The notes: generated from the letters alone by a model not told the origin. 64,000 nucleotides of DNA from Salmonirosea aquatica (GCF_009296315.1 NZ_WHLY01000002.1:3764501-3828500); one strand, 5' to 3'. Shown: positions 7,401-17,762, counted from the stretch's first letter. Made by a program: numbers and translations.

Positions 7401-10211
7401 ATGAAATTTTCACTATCCACAAAAGTCGGGTTGTTCCTGCTGGTGTTCGCCACGCCGGTCCTGGCGCAAACCGACCTTTCGAAACCCATTCCCTTTGACC
7501 CTAACGTTAAAAAAGGTCAACTGAGCAATGGCCTTACCTATTACATCCGCAAGAATGCCGAACCCAAAGACCGCGCCGAACTCAGACTGGTCGTGAAGGC
7601 TGGTTCTATTCTCGAAAACGACGAGCAGCAGGGACTGGCGCACTTCATGGAACACATGAGCTTCAACGGTACCACCAATTTTCCCAAGAACGAGCTCGTG
7701 GATTTCCTGCAGAAAACGGGCGTCCGCTTCGGGGCCGACCTGAACGCCTACACCGGTTTTGACGAGACGGTATACATGCTGCCCATTCCCACCGACTCGG
7801 CGGGTTTGCTCGAAAAAGGCCTGCAGGTACTCGACGACTGGGCGCACGGGGCCCTGCTCGCCACCGACGAAATCGACAAAGAACGCGGCGTGGTGCTGGA
7901 AGAGTCGCGCTCGGGCCGGGGCGCGCAGCAGCGGATGCGGGACAAGTACTTCAAGATGATCCTGAACAACTCCCGGTATGCCGACCGCCTGCCGATTGGT
8001 AAGGATGATATCCTGAAAAATTTCAAACCCGAGGTACTCAAGCAGTTTTATCAGGACTGGTACCGTCCCGATTTGATGGCCGTGATCGCGGTAGGTGATT
8101 TTGATCCTGCCGAAGTGGAGAAAATCATCAAAGATAAATTCGGCAGCATTCCGATGCCCAAAAGCCCGAAGAAAAGGACCGAGTACACGATTCCGCTGGA
8201 TGGTGCCACCAACGTGGCCATCGTCACCGATCCCGAGCAGGCGCAGAATGTGATCCAGGTTTTTTACAAGCAGCCCGAGTTTAAGGAGAAAACGCTGAAA
8301 GATGCCCGCACCAACCTGACCTACGGCCTTTTCAATGGAATGATGGGCAACCGGATGCAGGAACTTACCCAACAGGCCGATCCGCCCTTCCTGTTCGGCA
8401 CGGGTAGCTACGGCGGGTTTCTGGGCGATTTGGACGCCTACACGTCGGTGGCGCTGGCCAAAAGCACTGAAGGCGTAGAGCGCGCGCTGACGGCGCTGCT
8501 CACCGAAAATAGCCGGGTACAGAAGTTCGGTTTTACCGAATCGGAACTGGATCGGGCCAAAAAATCGCTGTTGAACGGCATAGAGCGGAGTTTAAAGGAA
8601 AAAGACAAAACGCGCTCGGACAACTACGTGCAGGAGTACATCGATAATTTCCTGAATGAGGGAGCCGCAACGGGCATCGAGTTTTATGCCGATTTTGTCA
8701 AAAAAGAACTGGACGGCATCAAACTGGAAGAAATCAACAAGCTGGCCGGGCAATTCATCACCGACAAGAACCGAGCGGTGGTGATTCTGGGCCCTGAAAA
8801 AGCCAAAGACCAGCTACCTACCGAGGCCAAGGTAAAAGAATTGCTCGCCTCGGCGGGTAAAGACGTGACCGCCTACGTGGACGATGCCGTGGATACGCCG
8901 TTGCTGCCCGCCGAGCCCAAAGGTACTAAGGTGGTATCGGAGAAGAAGCTGGACGAAAAATTGGGCATCACTGAACTGACCCTCGGCAATGGCGTGAAGG
9001 TACTGCTGAAACCAACCGATTTCAAAAACGATCAAATCCTGTTTGAGGCCACGGGTAAAGGGGGTACCTCATTGTTTCCCAAAGATCTCGAAACGGATGC
9101 TTTCGCGAGTTATCTGGTAAGTTCGGGTGGGGTAGGTACCTACAGCCAAACGCAGCTGCAGAAGTACCTGGCCGGAAAAACCGTGAGTGTGAATCCGTAC
9201 CTCAGCGAGCTGACCGAAGGCATCACGGGTAGCACGAATCCGCAGGATCTGGAAACGGCCCTGCAACTGGTGTACGCCTATTTCACCGCGCCCCGTAAGG
9301 ACGCAGCCGTGGTGCAGGGTATTCTGACCAATCAGCGGGCCTACCTGGAGAACATGATGAAAACTCCGACGCCCGAGAAGGTATACTCAGATACGCTGAC
9401 GGCCGTGCTGACCAGCAACGACCCACGCCGCCGTCCCATGACGCCCGAGCGCGTAGACAAGGTGAATCTGGATCGGGCGCTCGAAATCTACAAAGATCGC
9501 TTTAAGGATGCTTCCGATTTCGTATTTACGTTCGTGGGGGCGTTCAAGGTGGATGAAATCAAACCCTTGATTGAGAAGTACATTGGTGGGCTACCTTCCA
9601 CCGACCGCGATGATACGTATGATCATCCGAACATTTTTCCGCCAAAAGGACGCATCGAGAAAACGATTTATAAGGGCCTCGAACCCAAAAGCCGCGTGAC
9701 GATGGTGTATAGCGGCGAGTACGAATATAATCCCGAAAACAACGTGCAGATCGAAGCCTTGCAGGAAGTGTTGCAGATCAAACTGATCGAATCGTTGCGG
9801 GAGGAGGAAAGCGGTGTGTATGGCGTGAGCGTGTCGGACAAAACGGACAAGGTACCCTCGGGGCATTATCGCTACGTGATTCAGTTTGGCTGTGCACCCG
9901 AGAACGTGGACAAGCTCGTGAAGCGTACGATGGAGGAAGTGGATAAGCTGAAAAAGAACGGCGCCGAAGCCAAAGATATCGAGAAGTTCGTGGCCGAAAC
10001 CCGCCGCAAAACGCAGGTGGATATGAAAACAAACCCATTCTGGCTCAGCTACATCGACACCAGCCTTTTCATAGATGAGGATCTGAACGAGGTGTTCGAC
10101 GAAGAAAAGCACCTGAAAGAAGTGACTGTGGCCAGTACCAAAGCCGCCGCGCAGAAGTACTTCAACGACGAAAACTTCATCAAGGTAGTTATGATGCCGG
10201 AGAAGAAGTAA
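7401..10211 (+). CDS. M16 family zinc peptidase (PqqL-like, periplasmic)
   Basis: 936 aa with a clear signal peptide ending at VLAQ. The inverted zinc motif HxxEH is present as LAHFMEHMSFNGT near residue 81, with the third ligand glutamate in the following helix (KERGVVLEESRSGRG region). The full two-lobe M16 layout is visible: active N-terminal M16 domain, M16_C, then a second, inactive M16-like half from about residue 500. Such secreted M16 enzymes degrade oligopeptides in the periplasm. The gene is followed directly by a rho-independent terminator and convergent DUF1456 gene, so it is probably a single-gene unit. Confidence 0.9.
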   Translation: MKFSLSTKVGLFLLVFATPVLAQTDLSKPIPFDPNVKKGQLSNGLTYYIRKNAEPKDRAELRLVVKAGSILENDEQQGLAHFMEHMSFNGTTNFPKNELVDFLQKTGVRFGADLNAYTGFDETVYMLPIPTDSAGLLEKGLQVLDDWAHGALLATDEIDKERGVVLEESRSGRGAQQRMRDKYFKMILNNSRYADRLPIGKDDILKNFKPEVLKQFYQDWYRPDLMAVIAVGDFDPAEVEKIIKDKFGSIPMPKSPKKRTEYTIPLDGATNVAIVTDPEQAQNVIQVFYKQPEFKEKTLKDARTNLTYGLFNGMMGNRMQELTQQADPPFLFGTGSYGGFLGDLDAYTSVALAKSTEGVERALTALLTENSRVQKFGFTESELDRAKKSLLNGIERSLKEKDKTRSDNYVQEYIDNFLNEGAATGIEFYADFVKKELDGIKLEEINKLAGQFITDKNRAVVILGPEKAKDQLPTEAKVKELLASAGKDVTAYVDDAVDTPLLPAEPKGTKVVSEKKLDEKLGITELTLGNGVKVLLKPTDFKNDQILFEATGKGGTSLFPKDLETDAFASYLVSSGGVGTYSQTQLQKYLAGKTVSVNPYLSELTEGITGSTNPQDLETALQLVYAYFTAPRKDAAVVQGILTNQRAYLENMMKTPTPEKVYSDTLTAVLTSNDPRRRPMTPERVDKVNLDRALEIYKDRFKDASDFVFTFVGAFKVDEIKPLIEKYIGGLPSTDRDDTYDHPNIFPPKGRIEKTIYKGLEPKSRVTMVYSGEYEYNPENNVQIEALQEVLQIKLIESLREEESGVYGVSVSDKTDKVPSGHYRYVIQFGCAPENVDKLVKRTMEEVDKLKKNGAEAKDIEKFVAETRRKTQVDMKTNPFWLSYIDTSLFIDEDLNEVFDEEKHLKEVTVASTKAAAQKYFNDENFIKVVMMPEKK

Positions 10212-10237
10212 GTTCTAGGCTTTTCCTGAATTTATGA

Positions 10238-10271
10238 AGGCTCCGCGTTTGGGCGGAGCTTTCGCTTTTTT
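10238..10271 (+). terminator. rho-independent terminator after the M16 peptidase
   Basis: GCTCCGC (10240-10246) and GCGGAGC (10253-10259) form a stem around a six-base loop, extended by A-T and G-T pairs, and are followed by TCGCTTTTTT. It sits between convergent genes. Confidence 0.8.
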
Positions 10272-10752
10272 ATTCCGCCGAATCTTCACCGGGACCTGGG
10301 CGGTACTTCATTTGCAGTCCCACCAAAAAGTTACGCAGGATCTGATCTTTGCAGGCGCGGTAATGCGAGTTAGTGGGGTTGCGGAAAAAAGCGCTGATCT
10401 CGTGCTTACTTATGTGAAAACCCACCAACGCGAAGGTATCCAGCATGTCGGTATCATCCATGCTGAGCGCGATTTTCAGTTTGCGCAGTACCAGGTTGTT
10501 GTTCATCCGTTTTTCCGCGATCGGGTCCTGACCGTCCTTTTTGCCGCGTTTCTCCACGATGAAACCGTTGAGGAAAGTCGCCAGCATCACATCTTTCAGT
10601 ACCTGAAAATCGGGGTCCTCGTCTTTCTTCAGCCAATTGCTGACTTCGGCGCGGGTCGCCTCGTATCCCCCTTTTTTAAATAGCGTCATCATGCTGTGAT
10701 CGTCGAGATCGAAGGCAAAGCGGAGGCGGCGTAGGGTATCGTTGTTATTCAT
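10270..10752 (-). CDS. DUF1456 family protein (YehS-like)
   Basis: 160 aa, composed of two tandem copies of the DUF1456 repeat (residues ~5-70 and ~85-150), each with LRxLRFAFDLDD-like and LKD-like helices typical of YehS. The family is widespread, soluble and of unknown function. The start ATG ends at 10752; the protein length matches the family. It is convergent with the M16 peptidase and separated from the next - strand gene by about 50 bp, so it may be read with the small membrane protein upstream. Confidence 0.85.
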   Translation of the reverse strand: MNNNDTLRRLRFAFDLDDHSMMTLFKKGGYEATRAEVSNWLKKDEDPDFQVLKDVMLATFLNGFIVEKRGKKDGQDPIAEKRMNNNLVLRKLKIALSMDDTDMLDTFALVGFHISKHEISAFFRNPTNSHYRACKDQILRNFLVGLQMKYRPGPGEDSAE

Positions 10753-10805
10753 TCTGTGTCTTTTTCTACAAAAAAATCTTGCCCCTTCTGGATCGAGGTC
10801 TGCAT

Positions 10806-11018
10806 TTACTCAATTGTTTTTTGTTTTGAACCAATTACGAAGTACAGGATCGAACCAACAAAAGGGAGGAATAAGACGATCAATACCCAAATGATTTTAT
10901 CGGAGCCGGTAAAGTTATGCTTTAAAATATCGACCAGCGCAATAACCGGTAATACTATGGTTCCCAAAAGAAAACCCAACCACAGCCACGTTATAAAAAG
11001 CAGGATAGCCAATTGCAT
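10806..11018 (-). CDS. small membrane protein, PLDc_N-like
   Basis: 70 aa with two hydrophobic helices (residues ~3-29 and ~42-62) separated by a short basic loop, then a charged tail. The pattern ...IIWVLIVLFLPFVGSILYFVIG is that of the PLDc_N domain (the membrane anchor found at the N-terminus of cardiolipin synthases and, very often, as a stand-alone peptide). No catalytic HKD motif is present. Role unknown. Confidence 0.72.
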   Translation of the reverse strand: MQLAILLFITWLWLGFLLGTIVLPVIALVDILKHNFTGSDKIIWVLIVLFLPFVGSILYFVIGSKQKTIE

Positions 11019-11124
11019 AATGTCGCATTTTAAAGATTAATCAGGTATATGATGGTCATTGGACGAAAAATAGCGAGAATTTAACTTCTCACCAAACTCA
11101 CTGGATCAAGCAGGATTACACTTC

Positions 11125-11673
11125 TCAAACCCTCGGCTTCCAGGTCACTTCCTCTACGCCCAATTCCTGCGTCATGGTGCGGCAGAGCATGAAGAGGTAG
11201 TCCGAGAGGCGGTTGAGGTACCGGATCACCTGCTCTTCCACGGGTTCGTGCTCGTGCAGGTGTATCACCGCCCGCTCGGCCCGGCGGCAGACCGTCCGCG
11301 CCACGTGGCCGAACGATACCGATTCGTGACCGCCCGGCAGCACGAAAGCCCGCAAGGGGGGTAGGGTAGCATCCATGGCGTCCATTTCATTTTCCAGCAA
11401 GGTACTGTCGGCTTCGTGCAGGTCGGGGAGTTTTTTGCGGGTCTTGTCGGGCTCGGAAGCCAGGTGCGAGCCGATGGTAAACAGGCGATCCTGGATTTCT
11501 TTCAACACATCGCGCCGGGTCGCGTTCACGGGCTGGTCGCGCAGCAAGCCGATGTAGGCATTGAGTTCGTCCACCGTCCCGTAGGCGTCGATGCGGATGT
11601 GGGCCTTGCTAAGGCGGGTACCGTTCACGAGCGAGGTGGTACCCTGGTCGCCGGTTTTGGTATATATCTTCAT
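11125..11673 (-). CDS. PduO-type ATP:cob(I)alamin adenosyltransferase
   Basis: 182 aa, full length. The N-terminus has YTKTGDQGTTSLVNGTRL and RIDAYGTVDELNAYIG, the ATP-binding signature of the PduO/MMAB family, and later CRRAERAVIHLH and YLNRLSDYLFMLCR, which form the rest of the active site in the trimeric helical bundle. The enzyme transfers adenosyl from ATP to cob(I)alamin to make coenzyme B12 and acts in the cytoplasm. No cobalamin riboswitch was recognised in the roughly 230 bp upstream, and no B12-dependent enzyme lies nearby. Confidence 0.92.
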   Translation of the reverse strand: MKIYTKTGDQGTTSLVNGTRLSKAHIRIDAYGTVDELNAYIGLLRDQPVNATRRDVLKEIQDRLFTIGSHLASEPDKTRKKLPDLHEADSTLLENEMDAMDATLPPLRAFVLPGGHESVSFGHVARTVCRRAERAVIHLHEHEPVEEQVIRYLNRLSDYLFMLCRTMTQELGVEEVTWKPRV

Positions 11674-11903
11674 AGGTTTACGGTAATAGGCAGGTAGCCG
11701 TTAGGTTTTAGGAGGCTTCGGGCTTAATTTTGCCAAAAAATTCCGCTTTGACGCGCTTGATGTGGATATTTATATTTTTCCAGGCATTCAGACAAAGGAA
11801 GTAGTACAAGAGAAGGTGGGTATAACGGTTTGAATTGAAACAGAATAGCAACCCTCTGCTTTCAATCGCGTGAGCCACCCCGTTTCCATTTTAATTTAAT
11901 GAA

Positions 11904-12421
11904 GTGAAAGTAACAACATTTAGCATAAAAATCTGGCGCTGGTTTTCGGTTCTGCTCGTGGTAGGGGGCTCGCCTGGACGTATTCTTTGCTGCCCGACCT
12001 GGTGGCGGTAGGTTTTGCATCGTCTGGAATGGCCGAAAACTATCTGGAGAAGGATACGATTTTTTACATTGCCATGGGGCTGATCGTGTTCAACAATGTC
12101 GTGATTGCGGCCATGGCCCGGTCGATCGATAAGGTACCCGTGTCGCTGCTGCCCATTCCCAACCGCCGGGCCTGGGCCGAGCATCGGGAGGAACTAAACG
12201 AGCACCTGACCAACTGGCTCTACTGCCTGGTGGCGGCCATCAACACCATCGTGGCCCTGAGTTTGTTCGCCCTAGCGACCCTCAACAGCAACCAGTTTTC
12301 CCAGGATGTGTTCTCGTTCGCCTGGTTGTTCTATCTGGGCTTAGGCATGCTGATCCTGATTTTTGTGTCGCTGCCCCTTCGTCTGCTCCGCGCCCCGGTA
12401 CCGGAAATTTCGCTGGATTAA
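11904..12421 (+). CDS. small integral membrane protein, frameshifted near the N-terminus
   Basis: From GTG 11904 the frame reads VKVTTFSIKIWRWFSVLLVV and then runs into a stop; the frame with the rest of the protein (LAWTYSLLPDLVAVGF onward) is one base back. Adding one G to the G5 tract at 11964-11968 joins them as LLVVGGLAWTYSLLPDL, giving a 172-aa protein with about four hydrophobic helices. The long 3' part alone would start at TTG 11987. No family was recognised; it lies 12 bp upstream of queA and probably shares its transcript. The break is likely a sequence error (see findings). Confidence 0.65.
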
Positions 12422-12433
12422 GTTCTTTTCCCC

Positions 12434-13663
12434 ATGCCTGATTCCCTATCCCTGGCTAATTCGATCCGACTCAGCGACTATACCTACGAGCTACCCGACG
12501 AGCGCATCGCCCGTTACCCATTGTCGCCGCGAGATGCGTCCCGACTGCTGGTGTATAAAAAGGGTACCATCGAGCACTTACATTTCCGGCAACTGGCCGA
12601 TCAACTTCCGGCGGATAGTCTGCTGGTGTTCAACGACACCAAGGTAATTCCGGCGCGGGTATATTTTCAAAAAGCTACCGGCGCTACCATCGAGATTCTG
12701 CTTTTACACCCCGAGGTACCTACCCGCATCATCAACGACGCCATGCTGGTGACCGGCCCAAGTACCTGGGCTTGTATGATCGGGAATAAGAAACGTTGGA
12801 AAGCGGCCGAAGTACTGACCCGCGTGATTTCTATACAAGGCAAACCTACCACCCTGCAAGCTACTTATGCAGATTACGAGCAGAACCGGGTGACGTTGGC
12901 CTGGGATGGTGATGCTTCTTTTTTGGATATCGTACTGGCGCTGGGCGAGATACCCCTGCCGCCCTACCTCCGGCGGGTTACCGAAGCGCAGGACCAGCAA
13001 AACTACCAGACCGTCTACGCCCGGCAGGAAGGTGCCGTAGCCGCGCCTACGGCCGGGCTGCATTTTACCGATTCGGTATTGCAGCAACTTGCCGACAAGG
13101 GTACCCAGCGCGCTTTTCTGACGCTGCACGTGGGGGCGGGTACTTTTCAACCCATTAAGGTCGAGACCATTACCGAGCATCGCATGCACAGCGAACAGGT
13201 GGTGTACACGCGGACGCTTATCGAGCATTTGATTCAAAAAATAGATCACATTATTCCCGTAGGTACCACCTCGCTGCGGTCACTGGAAAGCTTGTACTGG
13301 TACGGGGTGAAATTGCTCCGGGAGGAAAGCACCGAATTCTGGATCGAGAAACTGTATCCTTATTCGATTCCGGAATCCGAGGTACCTTCCGCCCGGAGAT
13401 CCCTGGAAGCTGTGCTGCATTTCATGGAAAAGCAAAACCTCAGCGAAATAACGGGCGAAACCGAAATATTCATTTTTCCCGGCTACACCTTTCGGCTTTG
13501 CAAAGGGTTGATTACCAATTTCCACCAGCCCGGCTCCACGCTCATTCTGCTGGTGGCGGCTTTCGTGGGCGAGGATTGGAAAAAAATATACCAACAAGCC
13601 CTCGCCCACGAATACCGCTTCCTGAGTTATGGCGATTCTTCGCTCCTGTGGCGCAATGATTGA
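12434..13663 (+). CDS. queA: S-adenosylmethionine:tRNA ribosyltransferase-isomerase
   Basis: 409 aa. Diagnostic QueA segments are all present: PDERIARYPLSPRDASRLLV (residues ~20-40), VFNDTKVIPAR (~65), GAVAAPTAGLHFT (~197), HVGAGTFQPIK (~232), GTTSLRSLES (~278) and LITNFHQPGSTLILLVAAF (~358). QueA moves the ribosyl group of SAM onto 7-aminomethyl-7-deazaguanine in tRNA to form epoxyqueuosine; it is slightly longer than the E. coli enzyme. The partner enzyme Tgt is encoded about 28 kb away at 41877-43010, so the pathway is present but not clustered. Convergent with the reductase gene that ends at 13680. Confidence 0.96.
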   Translation: MPDSLSLANSIRLSDYTYELPDERIARYPLSPRDASRLLVYKKGTIEHLHFRQLADQLPADSLLVFNDTKVIPARVYFQKATGATIEILLLHPEVPTRIINDAMLVTGPSTWACMIGNKKRWKAAEVLTRVISIQGKPTTLQATYADYEQNRVTLAWDGDASFLDIVLALGEIPLPPYLRRVTEAQDQQNYQTVYARQEGAVAAPTAGLHFTDSVLQQLADKGTQRAFLTLHVGAGTFQPIKVETITEHRMHSEQVVYTRTLIEHLIQKIDHIIPVGTTSLRSLESLYWYGVKLLREESTEFWIEKLYPYSIPESEVPSARRSLEAVLHFMEKQNLSEITGETEIFIFPGYTFRLCKGLITNFHQPGSTLILLVAAFVGEDWKKIYQQALAHEYRFLSYGDSSLLWRND

Positions 13664-13679
13664 GAATTTCGGAACCCCG

Positions 13680-14594
13680 TCAGTCTACTAATAAAACATT
13701 TTTGCCCCGGGAATGACCTTGTTTCTGATATTCCAGGGCGGCTTTGGCCTCCGCCAGCGGGAAGGTCTTATCCAGAAAAACCTTGATTTTTCCTTCCTCG
13801 ATCAACGCCACGAGTTGCGACAGCTGCGCCGCATCTGAATGAAACAGGAAGTTGGTCGCCGAAACCCCGTAGCTTTCGGCCAGTTCCTGCGAGGGCTTGG
13901 CGGTGATGGATACGTAGCGGCCCCCTTTTTTCAACATTTTGAAAAGCTGTGCGGAAGTAGCCATGCTATCAAAAGCCGCGTCCACATCCTGAATGGTTTC
14001 CGTCAAGTCGTCTCTTTTGTAATCGACTACCTCGTCGGCTCCCAATTCGGTCAGAAATGAGGCGTTTTTGGGAGAGGCCAAGGCCACCACATAGGCACCC
14101 TTCCACTTGGCGAGTTGTACGGCCATGGTACCTACACCACCCGCAGCGGCCTGAATCAGTACTTTTTCTCCAGCCTGAATATTGAGATGATCAAATAACG
14201 CCTGCCAAGCTGTGAGGGCCACGAGGGGTACGGCGGCGGCTTCGGTAAAGCTCAGGTTATCGGGTTTTCGGGCTAAATAGCGTTCCTCCGTAACCACGTA
14301 TTCGGCATAAGCGCCCTGCTTTGCCCATTCTAACGAGCCGATTACTTCCTGACCTACCTCGAAGTTTTTGACTTCGGCGCCGACCTGCTCCACGATGCCC
14401 GCGATATCGCTACCCACGGTATAGGGCATTTTAAAAATCCCGTTCAAAACGCCTTTGAAATCTACCGGATTCACGCCCGCGGCCTTTACTTTCACCAAAA
14501 TGTCGTGGGATTCCAGGGTAGGTACCTCCAGGGTCACAAGTTCCAGATTGTCCAGGGTACCTTTTTCTTTGATTTGTATTGCTTGGCTTTTCAT
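13680..14594 (-). CDS. NADPH-dependent MDR-family quinone oxidoreductase
   Basis: 304 aa. GroES-like N-terminal domain (VKVKAAGVNPVDFKGVLNG, GSDIAGIVEQVG) followed by a Rossmann domain with AAAGGVGTMAVQLAKWKGA near residue 150, the MDR nucleotide-binding motif. It lacks the cysteine-rich zinc lobe of classical alcohol dehydrogenases, which puts it with zeta-crystallin/quinone reductases of the zinc-independent group. It probably reduces quinones or reactive enones; the exact substrate is not deducible. Divergent from the receptor gene at 14886, with a regulatory region between. Confidence 0.85.
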   Translation of the reverse strand: MKSQAIQIKEKGTLDNLELVTLEVPTLESHDILVKVKAAGVNPVDFKGVLNGIFKMPYTVGSDIAGIVEQVGAEVKNFEVGQEVIGSLEWAKQGAYAEYVVTEERYLARKPDNLSFTEAAAVPLVALTAWQALFDHLNIQAGEKVLIQAAAGGVGTMAVQLAKWKGAYVVALASPKNASFLTELGADEVVDYKRDDLTETIQDVDAAFDSMATSAQLFKMLKKGGRYVSITAKPSQELAESYGVSATNFLFHSDAAQLSQLVALIEEGKIKVFLDKTFPLAEAKAALEYQKQGHSRGKNVLLVD

Positions 14595-14777
14595 GTAGTC
14601 GGGGAATGTTATTTAAAAATGAGTTTATACGGGCGAGGTAGGGTACCTGCCCAAAGCACTGGAAAAACAGAAAAGAGCGCCGGAAAATTCATGGGTCGAA
14701 AATGCACTTTCTGAAAATCCTGCCCGAACCAGCCGTTGTATCAGTAGGCAGGGCAGCCTTGAAATTCAAATTTCTGC

Positions 14778-14815
14778 ATTAACCTTAATTAACCTTAATG
14801 CAAGGATCATTAACC
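14778..14815 (+). promoter_or_regulatory. phased ATTAACC direct repeats (putative operator)
   Basis: ATTAACC occurs at 14778, 14788 and 14809, that is spaced 10 and 21 bp, all on one helical face; the first two are parts of a tandem ATTAACCTTA. The third abuts the -33 region of the promoter at 14837-14844. Such phased direct repeats are typical of OmpR/PhoB-type activators, and an OmpR-family regulator is encoded in the same cluster at 20196. The link is inference. Confidence 0.5.
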
Positions 14816-14844
14816 TGCTTCCTGCGGAGGCCAGGGTACTTTTG
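14815..14844 (+). promoter_or_regulatory. Bacteroidetes-type promoter of the receptor/GLPGLI/two-component cluster
   Basis: A perfect -7 element TACTTTTG (TAnnTTTG) at 14837-14844 is preceded, 19 bp upstream, by CTG, a weak version of the -33 TTG. It lies 41 bp before the receptor ATG at 14886. A weak -33 beside repeats fits an activator-dependent promoter. Confidence 0.5.
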
Positions 14845-14885
14845 TGAGGTCGGGTATTCGACTTGATGAAAAAGTACTATCAGCC

Positions 14886-17695
14886 ATGAAAAATGTTTCC
14901 CTTCTTTTACCCTTGTTCCTCTGCTGGTTTGCCCCTCCGACTCTCGCCCAGAATCCAACCCAAGTTAATATTCGAGGTACGGTAGTAGACTCCGCCCAGC
15001 ACGCCCTCGACGGCGCTACCGTTATGCTTCTGAGCGGGCGCGATTCTTCTCTGGTTTCTTTTGCCCGCTCGCAGGGCAGCGGAGGTTTTGAATTTAAAAA
15101 TGTTGCCAACGAGGGGTACCTGCTGCAAATTACCTATGTAGGCTTGCAGAAATACCGTCAGCCCGTTTCCAAACAGCCCAATGAAACGCTGGACCTGGGT
15201 ACCTTGACGCTGTTGCCCATTCCGAAAGACCTGGATGAGGTGGTGATCCGGGGCGAGCGTGCTCCGGTGCAGATCAAGCAGGACACCATCGAGTACAACG
15301 CCGGCTCTTTCAAGGTACAGCCCAACGCCGTGGTGGAAGACCTGTTGAAACGCCTGCCGGGCGTGGAGGTCGACCGCGACGGTACCGTGCGGGCGCAGGG
15401 CCAGCAAGTGCAGCGCGTTACGGTGGACGGCAAAGAGTTCTTTGGTCGTGATCCCAAGATAGCCACCCGCAACCTACCCGCCGACGCCATCGACAAGGTA
15501 CAGGTACTGGATCGGAAATCGGACCAGGCGCAGTTTACGGGCATTGACGACGGGCAACGCGAAAAAGCCATCAACCTCACCCTGAAAGAGGAAAAGAAAA
15601 ACATGACGTTCGGCAACCTGACGGGCGGCGGTGGCCCCGACAGCCGCTACGCACTGCGGGGAAATGTTAACCGCTTTTCCAAAACCAAGCAGCTTTCGTT
15701 TTTGGGAATGGGAAATAATGTGAACCAGCAGGGATTTTCCATGGACGACTACCTCAACTTTACCGGCGCTTCGCAGCGCATGATGTCGGGGCAGGGGGGC
15801 GTGCGCGTTCAGATCAACAGCGACGAGGATGCGGCCATACCCCTGAATTTTGGCGGACGTACCAATGGGTACCTTACCAACTGGGCCGGGGGCGTGAACT
15901 TCAACAATCAGATTAGGCCCAAAACGGAGGTGAATGGCAGCTACTTCTACAATCAGCTGGGTCAGGACATCGACCGTATTGCCAACCGCCAGTCGTTCCT
16001 GCCAGCCGGTACCATCGGGAGTATTCAGAATACCAATCAGCATACCGGCAACATAACCCACCGAGGCAATCTGGTGCTCGACCAGAAGATTGATTCGCTG
16101 AATTCTTTTCGCTGGACCAACCGCTTCGACTACCGCCGCAACAGCGCCTCGGTACTGGGCGAAAGCCGGGCGTTCGGGGCCAACGGACAACTGGAAAACG
16201 AAGGTACCCGCACCAGTACTTCGCAGAGCGACGGTATCCGCCTGAACTCCGACCTGTTGCTGCGCCACCGCTTTGCCAAAAAAGGCCGTACGATTTCGTC
16301 CAATCTCACCTTTGGGCTGGATCAGAGCGATCGGGAGGGTACCCTGCGGGCTACCAACCGCTTTTTCGAATGCGGTACCGAACCCGTGCGGGTGGATAGT
16401 CTGCGGCAGGTCAATGAGCAGACCAACGACCAGCAGAATTTCGGAGCCACGCTTTCCTATACCGAGCCTCTGGGCAACCGCAGGTACCTTGAGCTGAACT
16501 ATGCCTGGCAGAAAACCCTGAACAACCTGGATCGCAAGGTATATGATCTTACTGGCGAAGGACCAACCCGCCGTCTGAACAGTCAGTTGAGCAACGCGTA
16601 CCGCAACGACTTTACGTACCAGCGCGGGGTTTCAATCTGCGGGCCAGCCAGCAGAAATACAATGCTTCGCTGGGTATGAGCGTGCAGCAGTCGGTGCTTC
16701 GGGGCGAACTGACACTGCGCGATGTGGATATCGACCGCAGCTTTCTGAACGCCTTGCCGAATGGCCGCTTCCAGTATAATTTTTCCACGACCCGCAACCT
16801 CAATCTGACCTACGACACCGATGTACGCGAGCCGTCTATCCAGCAGCTTTCGCCCGTGGTGGACAACAGCGATCCACTCAATATTTACGAAGGAAACCCC
16901 AACCTACGGCCCGAGTACAACCACCGGTTGACGATGCAGTTTTTTGACTTCAACCAACTGCGGTTCAGCAATCTGTTCGGGTACCTGAATTTTACCTACA
17001 CAGCCAACCGCATCACCGACAGCCAGCAGATCGACGAGCGGCTGGTGCGTACCTTCCGCCCCGTAAATGTGCGGAACGACTATACGGTTACGGGCGACGT
17101 GTCGAAGGGTTTTCGGATCAAGCCCATCAGTACCCGCGTGAATGTAAGTACCAACCTGCTGTACAACCGCTCCATCACGCCCGTCAACGGTACCGACAAC
17201 CAGACCCGCCGCCTCGTAAGCCGGAGTACCCTGCGGATGGAGTACCGCTACAAGGAAGTATTCGATATTTCGGCCAGCGCCCGCCTGACCTACAACCAGA
17301 CGGCCTACTCGCTCAATACCGGTCTGAACCAGCGCTTTACCAACCAGAACTACGATGTGGAAGCCAACTGGCAACTGGGCAAAATCGTCAGACTCAGTTC
17401 TACACTCGACTATGCGGTTTACAATTTTCCTGATTCGGATTTCAGCCAGAAGGTACCCCTCTGGAATGCGTCGGTGGCGAAGTCGTTCCTGAAAAACAAG
17501 CGGGGCGAAGTGAAGCTCTCGGCGGTGGATTTGCTCAATCGCAATGTGGTCATCAACCGCGTGGCCCAGGCCAACTTCGTGCAGGATGAGCGGACACTCT
17601 CGCTGCAACGGTACTTCCTGCTCAGCTTTACCTATTCGCTGGGAATTCAGCGGCCCCCACAAAGCGGCGGCATTCGCATACTACGGGGAGGCTGA
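14886..17695 (+). CDS. outer-membrane beta-barrel receptor (TonB-dependent-receptor-like), frameshifted
   Basis: The start is set at ATG 14886 (MKNVSLLLPL), giving a signal peptide ending at TLAQ. A carboxypeptidase-regulatory-like domain (residues ~20-105) is followed by a plug-like region (VVEDLLKRLPGVEVDRDGTV) and a long barrel of the OMP_b-brl type ending in a Phe/Tyr-rich strand. The frame breaks at the G4 tract 16626-16629: one more G joins YQRG to GFNLRASQQKYNASLGM and restores a 936-aa protein continuous with the second frame (16676-17695). It heads a cluster with the GLPGLI protein and a two-component system, a common Bacteroidetes pairing. The ligand is unknown. Confidence 0.82.
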
Positions 17696-17762
17696 TTTTG
17701 AGTGAATTGATTCATATTTAAACACATAATGAACTGAATTTTTCCTAAAACAAGAAAGAACT

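Noticed and set aside
7413-8372. 319-codon antisense frame in the M16 peptidase gene
   Set aside because: The + strand encodes a signal peptide and zinc motif in a full-length M16 enzyme; the antisense peptide has no family features.
11674-11903. Cobalamin riboswitch upstream of the adenosyltransferase
   Set aside because: No B12-box-like conserved core or matching helices were seen in the leader.
16904-17662. 252-codon antisense frame in the OMP receptor gene
   Set aside because: Shadow of barrel-coding sequence; no motif or start context.
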